From assembly GCF_004127215.1 (NCBI RefSeq), contig NZ_QEWJ01000007.1, positions 53,555 to 117,554 of the forward strand: 64,000 nt of DNA, written 5' to 3'. The notes below the pieces were generated by a model. That model had not been told where the DNA came from. It ran no database searches and saw only the letters and a program-made list of their open reading frames with translations. This document shows positions 37,041 to 46,394 of this stretch, one piece after another; the stretch's first letter is position 1; every line of letters starts with the position of its first letter. The translations under genes and the position numbers were made by a program. The stretch is from Streptococcus oralis. GTDB lineage: Bacteria; Bacillota; Bacilli; Lactobacillales; Streptococcaceae.

Positions 37041-37991
37041 ATGTTACATCGGACATTGAATTGGAAAGAAGTCGAGGATGAGTTAGACGACTATGTTTGG
37101 GATAAAGCTACGGCACAATTTTGGATTGATACTCGTGTTCCAGTATCAAATGACTTGCTTGATTGGAAGCAACTATCAGATCCGGAGAAAGAGGTTGTCA
37201 AGAAAGCGGTTGGAGGCTTGGCTTTGCTTGATACGCTTCAATCCGAAGAGGGGTTGTATTCTATTAAACAGCACGTTCGAACTCGCAAGGAGAGAGCGGT
37301 TCTGAGTGATTTTACATTTATGGAATCTATCCATGCTAAGACATACGGTACCATATTGATTTCGTTAAATACTTTTAAGGAAATTGAGAAAATATATGAT
37401 TGGATGAATCAGGATCCTAAAATGCAGTATAAAGCCCAAAAGATAAATGAGATGTATCAGCATGGAACCCCTCTACAGGTGATGGTTGCGAGTGTGTTTT
37501 TAGAAGGGATCCTATACTATAGTAACTTTTTCATACCGCTTTGGTATCGTGGACAAAATAAACTAGCTAATCTAGCAGAGTTAATCAAATTAGTAATTAG
37601 GGACGAATCTGTACATGGGACTTATCTGGGATATAAGTTTCGCTTAACCTTTGATGAGCTCTCAGAAGCAGAACAACATGAGTTCATAACTTGGATGTAT
37701 CGTTTTTTAGATGATCTTTTAGAAAATGAGTTTGCATATACGGATGAAGTCTATGCACCTATTGGTCTGGCGGAAGAAATAAAGGTATTTGTTAAATACA
37801 ATGTCAATAAAGCGCTACAAAATATGGGCTTTCAAAGTTACTTTTCGGATATTACAGCGTCTGATGTGAATCCGATTGTCATGAATGGCATTTCGATTGA
37901 AACGGCCAATCATGATTTCTTTTCTCAAGTGGGTGCGGGATATCTAATGGGAAATGCAGAAGCAATGCTAGATGATGACTACGATTTTTAG
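37041..37991 (+). CDS. nrdF: Class Ib ribonucleotide reductase small subunit
   Basis: 316-aa radical-bearing subunit. All metal ligands are in place: Asp64 (LALLDTLQ), Glu95 and His98 (FMESIHAKTY), Glu155 (FLEGILYYS), Glu189 and His192 (IRDESVHG), with Tyr102 as radical site. The C-terminal tail DDDYDF binds NrdE. I choose ATG 37041, with GAGGAGG seven bases upstream, over 37026, which overlaps the preceding stop. The upstream paralogue has lost two of these ligands. Confidence 0.93.
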   Translation: MLHRTLNWKEVEDELDDYVWDKATAQFWIDTRVPVSNDLLDWKQLSDPEKEVVKKAVGGLALLDTLQSEEGLYSIKQHVRTRKERAVLSDFTFMESIHAKTYGTILISLNTFKEIEKIYDWMNQDPKMQYKAQKINEMYQHGTPLQVMVASVFLEGILYYSNFFIPLWYRGQNKLANLAELIKLVIRDESVHGTYLGYKFRLTFDELSEAEQHEFITWMYRFLDDLLENEFAYTDEVYAPIGLAEEIKVFVKYNVNKALQNMGFQSYFSDITASDVNPIVMNGISIETANHDFFSQVGAGYLMGNAEAMLDDDYDF

Positions 37992-38048
37992 AATAAACGA
38001 AACGATTCCAACGGAAATCTCTACATAATTTTTTCATAAGTTTGTTTC

Positions 38049-38092
38049 AAAACGCCTTTAGTTTGTGTATATCTTTTGGAGGCGTTTTTTTT
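38049..38092 (+). terminator. Terminator of the nrd operon
   Basis: AAAACGCCT and AGGCGTTTT flank a long loop, followed by a run of nine T. This separates the nrd genes from the GH125 gene. Confidence 0.85.
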
Positions 38093-38133
38093 TATACTGA
38101 ACATGAAACTTGTTTGAAAGAGGTAAATCGATT

Positions 38134-39414
38134 ATGGTTTATTCGAAAGAGATTGTCAGAGAATGGCTGGATGAAGTAGCAGAGTGTGCCAAGGACCATC
38201 CGGAGTGGGTGGATGTCTTTGAGCGTTGCTACACCGACACCTTGGACAACACGGTCGAGATCCTAGAAGATGGTTCAACTTTTGTATTGACAGGGGATAT
38301 TCCTGCCATGTGGCTTCGGGATTCGACTGCCCAACTTAGACCCTATCTTCATGTGGCTAAAAGAGATCCTCTCTTGCGTCAGACTATTGCAGGTTTGGTC
38401 AAGCGTCAGATGACCTTGGTGCTCAAGGATCCTTATGCCAACTCCTTTAACATTGAGGAAAACTGGAAGGGTCACCATGAAACTGATCACACAGACCTTA
38501 ACGGCTGGATTTGGGAGCGTAAGTATGAGGTGGACTCTCTTTGCTATCCTTTGCAGTTGGCTTATCTCCTTTGGAAAGAGACTGGCGAAACCAGTCAGTT
38601 TGATGAAACCTTTGTCACAGCGACCAAGGAAATCCTTCATCTTTGGACGGTAGAACAAGACCACAACAACTCTCCTTATCGTTTTGTTCGGGATACAGAC
38701 CGCAAGGAAGATACTCTGGTAAATGATGGCTTTGGACCTGACTTTGCCGTGACAGGTATGACCTGGTCAGCTTTTCGTCCAAGTGATGACTGCTGTCAGT
38801 ATAGCTATTTGATTCCATCCAATATGTTTGCAGTCGTTGTCTTGGGTTATGTGCAAGAAATCTTTGCAGAACTTGACTTAGCTGATAGCCAAAACATCAT
38901 CGCAGACGCTAAGCGTCTCCAGGCTGAAATCCAAGAAGGCATCGAAAACTACGCCTACACCACTAACAGCAAGGGCGAAAAGATTTACGCCTTTGAAGTG
39001 GATGGTTTGGGAAATGCCAGCATCATGGATGATCCAAACGTACCAAGTCTGCTGGCTACGCCTTATCTGGGCTATTGCGATATTGACGATGAAGTTTACC
39101 AAGCAACTCGTCGGACCATTCTGAGCCCTGAAAATCCATACTTCTACCAAGGAGAATATGCTAGTGGTCTCGGAAGTTCTCATACCTTTTATCGCTATAT
39201 CTGGCCGATTGCCCTATCTATCCAAGGCTTGACAACAAGAGATAAGGCAGAGAAGAAATTCTTGCTGGATCAGCTCGTTGCCTGCGATGGTGGCACAGGT
39301 GTCATGCATGAAAGCTTCCATGTAGACGACCCAACTCTTTACTCTCGTGAATGGTTCTCCTGGGCCAACATGATGTTCTGTGAGTTGGTCTTGGATTACT
39401 TGGATATTCGCTAG
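38134..39414 (+). CDS. GH125 alpha-1,6-mannosidase
   Basis: 426-aa exo-alpha-1,6-mannosidase as in SpGH125 (SP_2144). Family blocks: GDIPAMWLRDSTAQLRPYLH (about 49-68), DLNGWIWERKYEVDSLCYPLQ and GMTWSAFRPSDDC. The late MHESFHVDDPTLYSREWFSWANMMF holds the catalytic Glu. Start 38134 has AAAGAGG upstream; 38110 lacks one. No signal peptide. First gene of a run GH125, GH38, ROK, GH20 that trims mannose and GlcNAc from imported N-glycans. Confidence 0.93.
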   Translation: MVYSKEIVREWLDEVAECAKDHPEWVDVFERCYTDTLDNTVEILEDGSTFVLTGDIPAMWLRDSTAQLRPYLHVAKRDPLLRQTIAGLVKRQMTLVLKDPYANSFNIEENWKGHHETDHTDLNGWIWERKYEVDSLCYPLQLAYLLWKETGETSQFDETFVTATKEILHLWTVEQDHNNSPYRFVRDTDRKEDTLVNDGFGPDFAVTGMTWSAFRPSDDCCQYSYLIPSNMFAVVVLGYVQEIFAELDLADSQNIIADAKRLQAEIQEGIENYAYTTNSKGEKIYAFEVDGLGNASIMDDPNVPSLLATPYLGYCDIDDEVYQATRRTILSPENPYFYQGEYASGLGSSHTFYRYIWPIALSIQGLTTRDKAEKKFLLDQLVACDGGTGVMHESFHVDDPTLYSREWFSWANMMFCELVLDYLDIR

Positions 39415-39469
39415 TCAGTTCTTTAGTTAGATAGAAATAAAAATTTAAGTTAGAATGAGGTTTTACTTC

Positions 39470-42115
39470 ATGGAAAATGTTGTTGTACATATTATTTCTC
39501 ACAGCCACTGGGACCGTGAGTGGTACTTACCTTTTGAAAGTCACCGGATGCAGTTGGTGGAGTTATTTGACAATCTTTTTGACCTCTTTGAAAATGATCC
39601 TGAGTTCAAGAGCTTCCATTTAGATGGACAAACTATTGTCCTTGATGACTACTTGGAGATTCGCCCTGAAAATCGCGATAAAGTTCAGCGCTACATCGAC
39701 CAAGGCAAACTCAAAATTGGTCCCTTTTACATCTTGCAGGATGATTACTTGATTTCCAGCGAAGCCAATGTCCGCAATACCTTGATTGGTCAAGCAGAAT
39801 GTGCAAAATGGGGCAAATCAACCCAGATTGGTTACTTCCCAGATACCTTTGGAAATATGGGGCAAGCGCCTCAAATCCTTCAAAAATCAGGCATTCACGT
39901 GGCAGCCTTTGGCCGTGGTGTGAAGCCGATTGGATTTGACAACCAAGTCCTCGAAGATGAGCAGTTCACCTCCCAGTTTTCAGAAATGTACTGGCAGGGC
40001 GCTGATGGAAGTCGTGTCCTCGGTATCCTCTTTGCCAACTGGTACAGTAACGGGAATGAAATCCCAGTTGATAAGGATGAAGCCCGGGCCTTCTGGAAAC
40101 AAAAATTGGCAGACGTGCGTGACTACGCTTCGACCAACCAATGGTTGATGATGAACGGATGTGACCACCAGCCTGTACAGAGAAATCTGAGCGAAGCCAT
40201 TCGTGTGGCAAATGAACTCTTCCCAGATGTGACCTTTGTGCATAGTTCTTTTGATGAATATGTTCATGCAGTAGAAAGTGCTCTGCCTGAGCAACTATCT
40301 ACCGTTACAGGTGAGTTGACCAGTCAAGAAACAGACGGTTGGTACACACTTGCCAACACTTCTTCTTCACGGATTTACCTTAAACAAGCTTTCCAAGAAA
40401 ACAGTAACTTGCTGGAGCAAGTAGTGGAACCATTGACTGTTATCACTGGCGGGCACAACCACAAGGACCAGTTGACCTATGCTTGGAAAGTCCTTCTACA
40501 AAATGCGCCCCATGATAGTATCTGTGGCTGTAGTATTGACGAAGTTCACCGCGAGATGGAAACACGTTTTGCCAAGGTCAACCAAGTCGGAAACTTTGTT
40601 AAGACCAACCTTCTCAAGGAGTGGAAGGGTAAAATTGCAACCCACGAAGCTCAAAGCGACCATCTCTTTACGGTTATCAATACAGGCTTGCATGACAAGG
40701 TTGATACTGTCAGCACAGTGATTGATGTGGCGGTTTGTGATTTCAAAGAATTGCACCCAACAGAAGGTTATAAGAAAATGGCAGCCTTGACCTTGCCAAG
40801 CTACCGTGTCGAAGACTTGGAAGGACATGCTGTAGAAGCGAAAATTGAAGATCTGGGAGCTAACTTTGAGTACGATTTACCAAAAAACAAGTTCCGTCAA
40901 GCTCGTATTGCTCGACAAGTGCGCGTGACAGTGCCTGTTCACCTGGCACCACTTTCTTGGACAACCTTCCAATTGCTCGAAGGAGAACAAGAACACCGTG
41001 ACGGTATTTACCAAAATGGAGTGATTGATACGCCATTTGTAACGGTCAGTGTAGATGAAAATATCACAGTCTACGACAAGACAACTCATGAAGCGTATGA
41101 GGATGTTGTTCGCTTTGAAGACCGTGGTGATATCGGAAATGAGTATATCTACTTCCAACCAAAAGGAACAGAGCCTATCTACGCAGATCTGAAAGGTTGT
41201 GAAGTCTTGGAAAATACAGCTCGTTTTGCCAAGATTTTGCTCAAGCATGAATTGACAATTCCAGTAAGTGCAGACGAAAAACTGGATGCAGAACAAAGAG
41301 GCATCATCGAGTTTATGACGCGTGAAGCTGGGCGCTCAGAAGAATTGACAACCCTTCCTCTGGAAACAGAGATGACCGTCTTTGTTGACAATCCACAAAT
41401 TCGTTTCAAGACTTGCTTTACTAACACCGCCAAAGACCACCGTATCCGTCTCTTGGTTAAGACTCATAATACGCGTCCAAGCAATGACTCTGAAAGCATT
41501 TATGAGGTGGTGACACGACCAAATAAACCAGCTGCCTCTTGGGAAAATCCTGAAAATCCACAACACCAACAAGCCTTTGTCAGCCTTTATGATGATGAAA
41601 AAGGGGTGACAGTGGCTAATAAAGGACTGCACGAGTATGAAATCCTTGGAGACGATACCATTGCTGTGACCATTCTTCGTGCCTCAGGTGAGTTAGGTGA
41701 CTGGGGTTACTTCCCGACACCAGAGGCTCAGTGCTTGCGTGAGTTTGAAGTCGAGTTTGCTCTTGAATGCCACCAAGCTCAAGAACGCTTCTCAGCCTTC
41801 CGTCGTGCTAAAGCCTTCCAAACACCATTCACTAGTCTTCAAGTTGCTAAACAAGAAGGAAGTGTTGCTGCGACTGGCAGCCTCTTGAGCCATGCGGCGC
41901 TCAGCTTGCCACAAGTCTGCCCGACAGCCTTTAAGGTAGCTGAAAATGAAGAAGGATATGTACTTCGTTACTACAATATGAGTCAAGAAAATGTGCGTAT
42001 ATCAGAACACCAACAAACTATTTTGGACTTGCTTGAGCGGCCATATCCCGTTCATTCAGGACTCTTAGCACCACAAGAAATTCGCACAGAATTGATCAAA
42101 AAAGAAGACATTTAA
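39470..42115 (+). CDS. GH38 alpha-mannosidase
   Basis: 881-aa zinc-dependent alpha-mannosidase (alpha-1,3 in SpGH38). Zinc motif SHSHWDREWYL near the start, nucleophile Asp in GYFPDTFGNMGQAP (about residue 126), GGHNHKDQLTYAWKVLLQNAPHDSICGCS with later zinc ligands. A long C-terminal beta-rich region follows from about 400. I choose ATG 39470, with TGAGG nine bases upstream, over 39455. Confidence 0.93.
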   Translation: MENVVVHIISHSHWDREWYLPFESHRMQLVELFDNLFDLFENDPEFKSFHLDGQTIVLDDYLEIRPENRDKVQRYIDQGKLKIGPFYILQDDYLISSEANVRNTLIGQAECAKWGKSTQIGYFPDTFGNMGQAPQILQKSGIHVAAFGRGVKPIGFDNQVLEDEQFTSQFSEMYWQGADGSRVLGILFANWYSNGNEIPVDKDEARAFWKQKLADVRDYASTNQWLMMNGCDHQPVQRNLSEAIRVANELFPDVTFVHSSFDEYVHAVESALPEQLSTVTGELTSQETDGWYTLANTSSSRIYLKQAFQENSNLLEQVVEPLTVITGGHNHKDQLTYAWKVLLQNAPHDSICGCSIDEVHREMETRFAKVNQVGNFVKTNLLKEWKGKIATHEAQSDHLFTVINTGLHDKVDTVSTVIDVAVCDFKELHPTEGYKKMAALTLPSYRVEDLEGHAVEAKIEDLGANFEYDLPKNKFRQARIARQVRVTVPVHLAPLSWTTFQLLEGEQEHRDGIYQNGVIDTPFVTVSVDENITVYDKTTHEAYEDVVRFEDRGDIGNEYIYFQPKGTEPIYADLKGCEVLENTARFAKILLKHELTIPVSADEKLDAEQRGIIEFMTREAGRSEELTTLPLETEMTVFVDNPQIRFKTCFTNTAKDHRIRLLVKTHNTRPSNDSESIYEVVTRPNKPAASWENPENPQHQQAFVSLYDDEKGVTVANKGLHEYEILGDDTIAVTILRASGELGDWGYFPTPEAQCLREFEVEFALECHQAQERFSAFRRAKAFQTPFTSLQVAKQEGSVAATGSLLSHAALSLPQVCPTAFKVAENEEGYVLRYYNMSQENVRISEHQQTILDLLERPYPVHSGLLAPQEIRTELIKKEDI

Positions 42116-42159
42116 TAGTTTTAAAGTGTTTGATAACTAATACTATGAGATAGAAAGGA

Positions 42160-42201
42160 GGGGCGAAAGAGTAAGGACTAACTACTGATTCGCCCCTTTT
42201 T
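42160..42201 (+). terminator. Hairpin terminator touching the ROK gene
   Basis: GGGGCGAA pairs with TTCGCCCC around a 21-base loop and is followed by TTTTT. It ends 12 bases before the preferred ROK start. A strong SD-like AAAGGAGG (42154-42161) runs into the left arm but has no start codon at the right distance. It could set relative expression of the genes on each side. Confidence 0.75.
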
Positions 42202-42213
42202 ATGGGAAGAACA

Positions 42214-43083
42214 ATGACCATTGCAACCATTGATATCGGAGGGACTGGGATTAAGTTTGCCAGTCTGACTCCTGATGGAAAGATACTAGATAAGACAAGT
42301 ACTCCAACGCCAGAGAGTTTGGAAGATTTACTGACTTGGCTAGACCAACGCTTGTCAGAGCAAGATTATAGTGGGATCGCTATGAGCGTTCCAGGCGCGG
42401 TTAATCAAGAAACAGGTGTGATTGAGGGAATCAGTGCCGTACCTTATATTCATGGCTTTTCTTGGTATGAGGCACTTGCTCATCATCAGCTACCTGTCCA
42501 TCTAGAAAATGATGCCAACTGTGTTGGGCTTAGTGAATTGCTAGCTCACCCAGAAATTGAAAATGCAGCCTGTGTCGTGATTGGTACAGGAATCGGCGGC
42601 GCCATGATTATCAATGGCAAGCTTCACCGAGGTCGCCACGGCTTGGGAGGAGAGTTTGGCTACATGACAACCATTGCACCAGCAGAAAAGCTCAACAACT
42701 GGTCGCAACTAGCGTCAACTGGAAATATGGTGCGATACGTGATTGAAAAATCTGGTCAGACTGACTGGGACGGACGCAAGATTTACCAAGAGGCCGCAGC
42801 TGGTAATGCTCTTTGTCAAGAAGCTATTTTGCGCATGAACCGTAATCTGGCGCAAGGTTTGCTCAATATTCAGTATCTCATCGACCCAGATGTCATTAGT
42901 CTGGGAGGCTCTATTAGCCAAAATCCAGACTTCATCCAAGGTGTCAAAAAGGCTGTCGATGAATTTGTCGAAACCTACGAAGAATACACGGTCGCACCTG
43001 TCATCCAAGCCTGCACCTATCATGCAGATGCCAATCTCTACGGTGCCCTTGTCAACTGGCTACAGGAGGAAAACCAATGGTGA
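42214..43083 (+). CDS. ROK-family sugar kinase
   Basis: 289 aa, starting [18 protein letters not shown] with GGAAG upstream. The in-frame ATG at 42202 would run straight out of the terminator T tract. ATP-phosphate motif DIGGTGIK, sugar motif [11 protein letters not shown], second phosphate loop GTGIGGAMI, and [14 protein letters not shown]. The CxxGCxG zinc motif of ROK repressors is absent and there is no HTH, so this is an enzyme. The substrate is probably a hexose or amino sugar from N-glycans. Overlaps the GH20 gene by seven bases. Confidence 0.88.
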   Translation: MTIATIDIGGTGIKFASLTPDGKILDKTSTPTPESLEDLLTWLDQRLSEQDYSGIAMSVPGAVNQETGVIEGISAVPYIHGFSWYEALAHHQLPVHLENDANCVGLSELLAHPEIENAACVVIGTGIGGAMIINGKLHRGRHGLGGEFGYMTTIAPAEKLNNWSQLASTGNMVRYVIEKSGQTDWDGRKIYQEAAAGNALCQEAILRMNRNLAQGLLNIQYLIDPDVISLGGSISQNPDFIQGVKKAVDEFVETYEEYTVAPVIQACTYHADANLYGALVNWLQEENQW

Positions 43084-44957
43084 CATTTACAGGACTTAGT
43101 CCCAAACAAACTCAGGCAATCGACTTACTGACAAAGTATATCTCTTTACCAGATGTGGAAGTTGCAGTCGCTCAGTCTGACCAAGCCTCTATCTCTATCA
43201 AGGGTGAGGGAGGCCACTATCAACTGACTTATCACAAACCTCACCAACTTTACCGCGCCTTGTCCTTATTGGCAACAGCTCTAGTAGAAGGTGATAAAGT
43301 AGCGATTGAGGAGCAGGCAGCTTATGAAGATTTGGCCTACATGGCAGACTGTTCTCGAAATGCGGTTCTGAATGTGGCTTCTGCCAAGCAGATGATTGAG
43401 GTCTTGGCTCTCATGGGCTACTCAACCTTTGAACTTTACATGGAAGACACCTATCAGATTGAGGGGCAACCTTACTTTGGTTACTTCCGTGGCGCCTATT
43501 CAGCAGAGGAGTTGCAGGAAATAGAAGCCTACGCCCAGCAGTTTGACATGACCTTTGTGCCTTGCATCCAGACCTTGGCCCACTTGTCGGCCTTCGTCAA
43601 ATGGGGCGTTAAGGAAGTGCAAGAACTCCGTGATGTGGAGGATATTCTCCTTATCGGCGAAGAAAAGGTGTATGACCTGATTGATGGCATGTTTGCCACT
43701 CTATCTAAACTGCAGACTCGCAAGGTCAATATCGGGATGGATGAAGCCCACTTGGTTGGTTTGGGACGCTACCTCATCTTGAACGGCGTTGTAGACCGTA
43801 GTCTCCTCATGTGTCAACACTTGGAGCGCGTGCTGGATATTGCAGACAAGTATGGTTTCCACTGCCAGATGTGGAGCGATATGTTCTTCAAACTTATGTC
43901 AGCGGATGGCCAGTACGATCGTGATGTGGAGATTCCAAAGGAAACGCGTGTCTATCTAGACCGTCTCAAAGACCGTGTAACCTTGGTTTACTGGGATTAT
44001 TACCAAGATAGCGAGGAAAAATACAACCGTAATTTCCGCAATCATCACAAGATTAGCCATGACCTTGCCTTTGCAGGTGGAGCTTGGAAGTGGATCGGTT
44101 TTACGCCTCACAACCATTTCAGCCATCTCATCGCTATGGAGGCCAACAAAGCCTGTCGTGCTAATCAGATAAAAGAAGTCATCGTGACGGGTTGGGGGGA
44201 TAATGGTGGGGAAACTGCCCAGTTTTCTATCCTGCCAAGTTTGCAAATCTGGGCAGAACTCAGCTACCGCAATAACCTCGACCGTTTGTCTGCCCACTTC
44301 AAGACCAATACGGGTCTATCAGTTGAGGAATTCATGCAGATCGACCTAGCCAACCTCTTGCCAGACTTGCCGGACAATCTCAGTGGTATCAATCCCAACC
44401 GCTATGTCTTTTATCAGGATGTTCTCTGCCCAATTCTTGACCAACACATGACACCTGAACAGGACAAACCGCACTTTGCTCAGGCTGCTGTGATCCTTGC
44501 TGAAATCAAAGAAAAAGCTGGAAACTATGCTTATCTCTTTGAAACTCAGGCTCAGTTGAACCAGATTTTAAGCAGTAAAGTGGATGTGGGACGACGCATT
44601 CGTCAGGCCTACCAAACAAACGATAAAGAAAGTCTGCAAGAAATCGCCAGACAAGAATTACCAAAACTCAGAAGCGAGATTGAACAATTCCATGCCCTCT
44701 TTAGCCGTCAATGGTTGAAAGAAAACAAGGTCTTTGGCTTGGATACAGTCGATATCCGTATGGGCGGACTTTTGCAACGTATCAAACGAGCAGAAAGCCG
44801 TATCGAAGCTTATCTGTCTGATCAGATTGACCGCATCGATGAGCTAGAAGTTGAAATCCTACCATTTACTGATTTCTACGCAGACAAGGATTTCGCAGCA
44901 ACTACAGCTAATCAGTGGCACACCATTGCGACAGCTTCAACGATTTATACGACATAG
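43077..44957 (+). CDS. GH20 beta-hexosaminidase, GH20C type
   Basis: 626-aa cytoplasmic exo-beta-N-acetylhexosaminidase. The catalytic Asp-Glu pair is in [12 protein letters not shown] (about residues 222-223). The N-terminal beta domain reads [20 protein letters not shown]. The barrel includes [14 protein letters not shown] and [23 protein letters not shown]. No signal or LPxTG, unlike the surface StrH, and this fits SP_2141 (GH20C). Acts with the ROK kinase and mannosidases on imported glycans. Confidence 0.9.
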   Translation: MVTFTGLSPKQTQAIDLLTKYISLPDVEVAVAQSDQASISIKGEGGHYQLTYHKPHQLYRALSLLATALVEGDKVAIEEQAAYEDLAYMADCSRNAVLNVASAKQMIEVLALMGYSTFELYMEDTYQIEGQPYFGYFRGAYSAEELQEIEAYAQQFDMTFVPCIQTLAHLSAFVKWGVKEVQELRDVEDILLIGEEKVYDLIDGMFATLSKLQTRKVNIGMDEAHLVGLGRYLILNGVVDRSLLMCQHLERVLDIADKYGFHCQMWSDMFFKLMSADGQYDRDVEIPKETRVYLDRLKDRVTLVYWDYYQDSEEKYNRNFRNHHKISHDLAFAGGAWKWIGFTPHNHFSHLIAMEANKACRANQIKEVIVTGWGDNGGETAQFSILPSLQIWAELSYRNNLDRLSAHFKTNTGLSVEEFMQIDLANLLPDLPDNLSGINPNRYVFYQDVLCPILDQHMTPEQDKPHFAQAAVILAEIKEKAGNYAYLFETQAQLNQILSSKVDVGRRIRQAYQTNDKESLQEIARQELPKLRSEIEQFHALFSRQWLKENKVFGLDTVDIRMGGLLQRIKRAESRIEAYLSDQIDRIDELEVEILPFTDFYADKDFAATTANQWHTIATASTIYTT

Positions 44958-44977
44958 GCATTTATCACAAACAGTTA

Positions 44978-45012
44978 AACATCTCCTTTTAAATACATGG
45001 AGATGTTTTTTG
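44978..45012 (+). terminator. Terminator after the GH20 gene
   Basis: AACATCTCC and GGAGATGTT around a 12-base loop, followed by a T run. Confidence 0.88.
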
Positions 45013-45069
45013 ATTTGGAGATAGGGAAGGAGTATAATGAAGGTAGAAAGATAGTTTGGAGGTCTGACC

Positions 45070-46185
45070 ATGAAAAAGCTACTACTAGTCCTAGCTACTA
45101 GCATGCTAGTCTTATCTGCCTGCCATAAAATGACAGAGGATGGAGCAACTAGTCCGTCAATACCAAGGGAGCAACAAACCAAGGAAACAACCAACTATTT
45201 TCACTATTTAGCAGATGCCTATCAAAAGGCTCTTTCGCACGAAAAAGAATCCAAGGATACAACTGTTCAGTCACCTATGGCTGCTACAGTTGCAGCCATG
45301 GAAGAACTTGAGTTATCTAATCCGACTGATCAAGCCTTGATTATGAAGAATTACTTGGATTTTCAGAAGCTAATTCAATACAATACTGAAAAGTGGGAGG
45401 AAGAGTTTGCAAGCTGGGCTTCTTCTATGGGGCAGTCCTATCATAGACTAGAGCATGCAAACTTTGATGAAAAAAATGAACTAATCAAAAAATTAGAAGC
45501 TACAACAGTCTCTCAGAAAAGCGTCAAATGGAATGTTTTTGGAGTATCGAGTGACAATGCCTATGATTACTTGGTTTTGGATGCCTACTATGACAACCAG
45601 GACAAACATTTCTACCTATTTACACTGAAGTATGGGCAAACACGGGTCTTGTATACCGATAAGACACTGGAAACTATCCCTACTGCAAATTTTGAAGAGA
45701 CTGAGAATACAGATTTAGCGCGACGTTTTAAGGAATTTCTATTAAAAACAAGTGTAACTACAGAGAGCGAGCCAGATACAGATAATAGTTCTTTAATAGA
45801 CAAGATAAAAACAGCCATGGAATCTTACTCGGATAGTAAAGGTGAAAGATTCAAGTCAACTAACTTAGCAATATATGGTCACTACTATGGACTAGCAGTA
45901 CCAGACCAGATAATACAATTTGGGCAAGTGGATGGGATGAATTATACTTTTAAATGGTATGGCTATATTGCTGGTTCTGGTTCTGGGAGGTTTGATATCC
46001 TAGCTTGCTATGTGAATGAAGCAGAGACAGAGGTGATTCTCTTTGGCTACAAAGATGGTAATCCTGCTCTTTTACACACAGAAGGAAGGCCAGAGATTGA
46101 TAAAAATGAATCAGGGGCTATCATAAATGCTCAGGTTCATTTTGTTGAGTTTCATCACCCAATATTGGAACAAGTTTTCAATTAG
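45070..46185 (+). CDS. Lipoprotein of unknown function
   Basis: 371 aa. Lipobox VLSACHK (Cys18) gives a lipid anchor. The rest is hydrophilic, with two similar-looking beta blocks: one at about 155-205 (KWNVFGVSSDNAYDYLVLDA) and one at about 270-340 (NLAIYGHYYGLAVPD, YGYIAGSGSGRFDILACYVN). This hints at an internal duplication. I do not recognise the family with certainty (a DUF4767-type domain is possible). It sits alone between two terminators, between the GH20 gene and the importer. RBS GGAGG before ATG. Confidence 0.7.
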   Translation: MKKLLLVLATSMLVLSACHKMTEDGATSPSIPREQQTKETTNYFHYLADAYQKALSHEKESKDTTVQSPMAATVAAMEELELSNPTDQALIMKNYLDFQKLIQYNTEKWEEEFASWASSMGQSYHRLEHANFDEKNELIKKLEATTVSQKSVKWNVFGVSSDNAYDYLVLDAYYDNQDKHFYLFTLKYGQTRVLYTDKTLETIPTANFEETENTDLARRFKEFLLKTSVTTESEPDTDNSSLIDKIKTAMESYSDSKGERFKSTNLAIYGHYYGLAVPDQIIQFGQVDGMNYTFKWYGYIAGSGSGRFDILACYVNEAETEVILFGYKDGNPALLHTEGRPEIDKNESGAIINAQVHFVEFHHPILEQVFN

Positions 46186-46216
46186 TAAAGAGGAAATACA
46201 TTTATCGTATGCAGAG

Positions 46217-46232
46217 TGTTTCTCGTGAAACC
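46217..46232. other. parS-like site
   Basis: TGTTTCTCGTGAAACC differs from the ParB-binding parS consensus TGTTTCACGTGAAACA at two of 16 positions. It lies between genes, where parS sites are tolerated. One mismatch breaks the central CACGTG. Weak but specific. Confidence 0.35.
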
Positions 46233-46246
46233 TATTTCTTATAAAA

Positions 46247-46281
46247 AACTTCTCCACAAAAAATAATTTGTGGAGTTTTTT
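46247..46281 (+). terminator. Terminator after the lipoprotein gene
   Basis: CTCCACAAA and TTTGTGGAG around AAATAA, followed by TTTTTTC. Confidence 0.88.
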
Positions 46282-46294
46282 CTATAATTAGTAG

Positions 46295-46324
46295 TTTAAC
46301 CTAGCCTTCAAATAGGAGTATACT
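46295..46324 (+). promoter_or_regulatory. Importer operon promoter
   Basis: TTTAAC (46295-46300), an 18-base spacer and TATACT (46319-46324). The transcription start would fall at about 46331, on the cre box. An alternative TATAAT lies at 46283-46288 in the terminator tail. Confidence 0.55.
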
Positions 46325-46329
46325 AATAA

Positions 46330-46343
46330 TGTAATCGTTATCA
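46330..46343 (+). promoter_or_regulatory. cre box (CcpA site) of the importer operon
   Basis: TGTAATCGTTATCA fits the cre consensus TGWNANCGNTNWCA at every position and lies on the expected start of transcription, so carbon catabolite repression by CcpA is expected. Confidence 0.85.
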
Positions 46344-46394
46344 AACCTAAAAATTCGATGAAATCAGTTTTTAGGAATAAAAAGGGAGGAAATT

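Noticed and set aside
37993-38008. cre box after nrdF
   Set aside because: AACGAAACGATTCC has a CG core and one partial arm but misses the outer TG and W positions, and it lies inside the end of the nrd operon.
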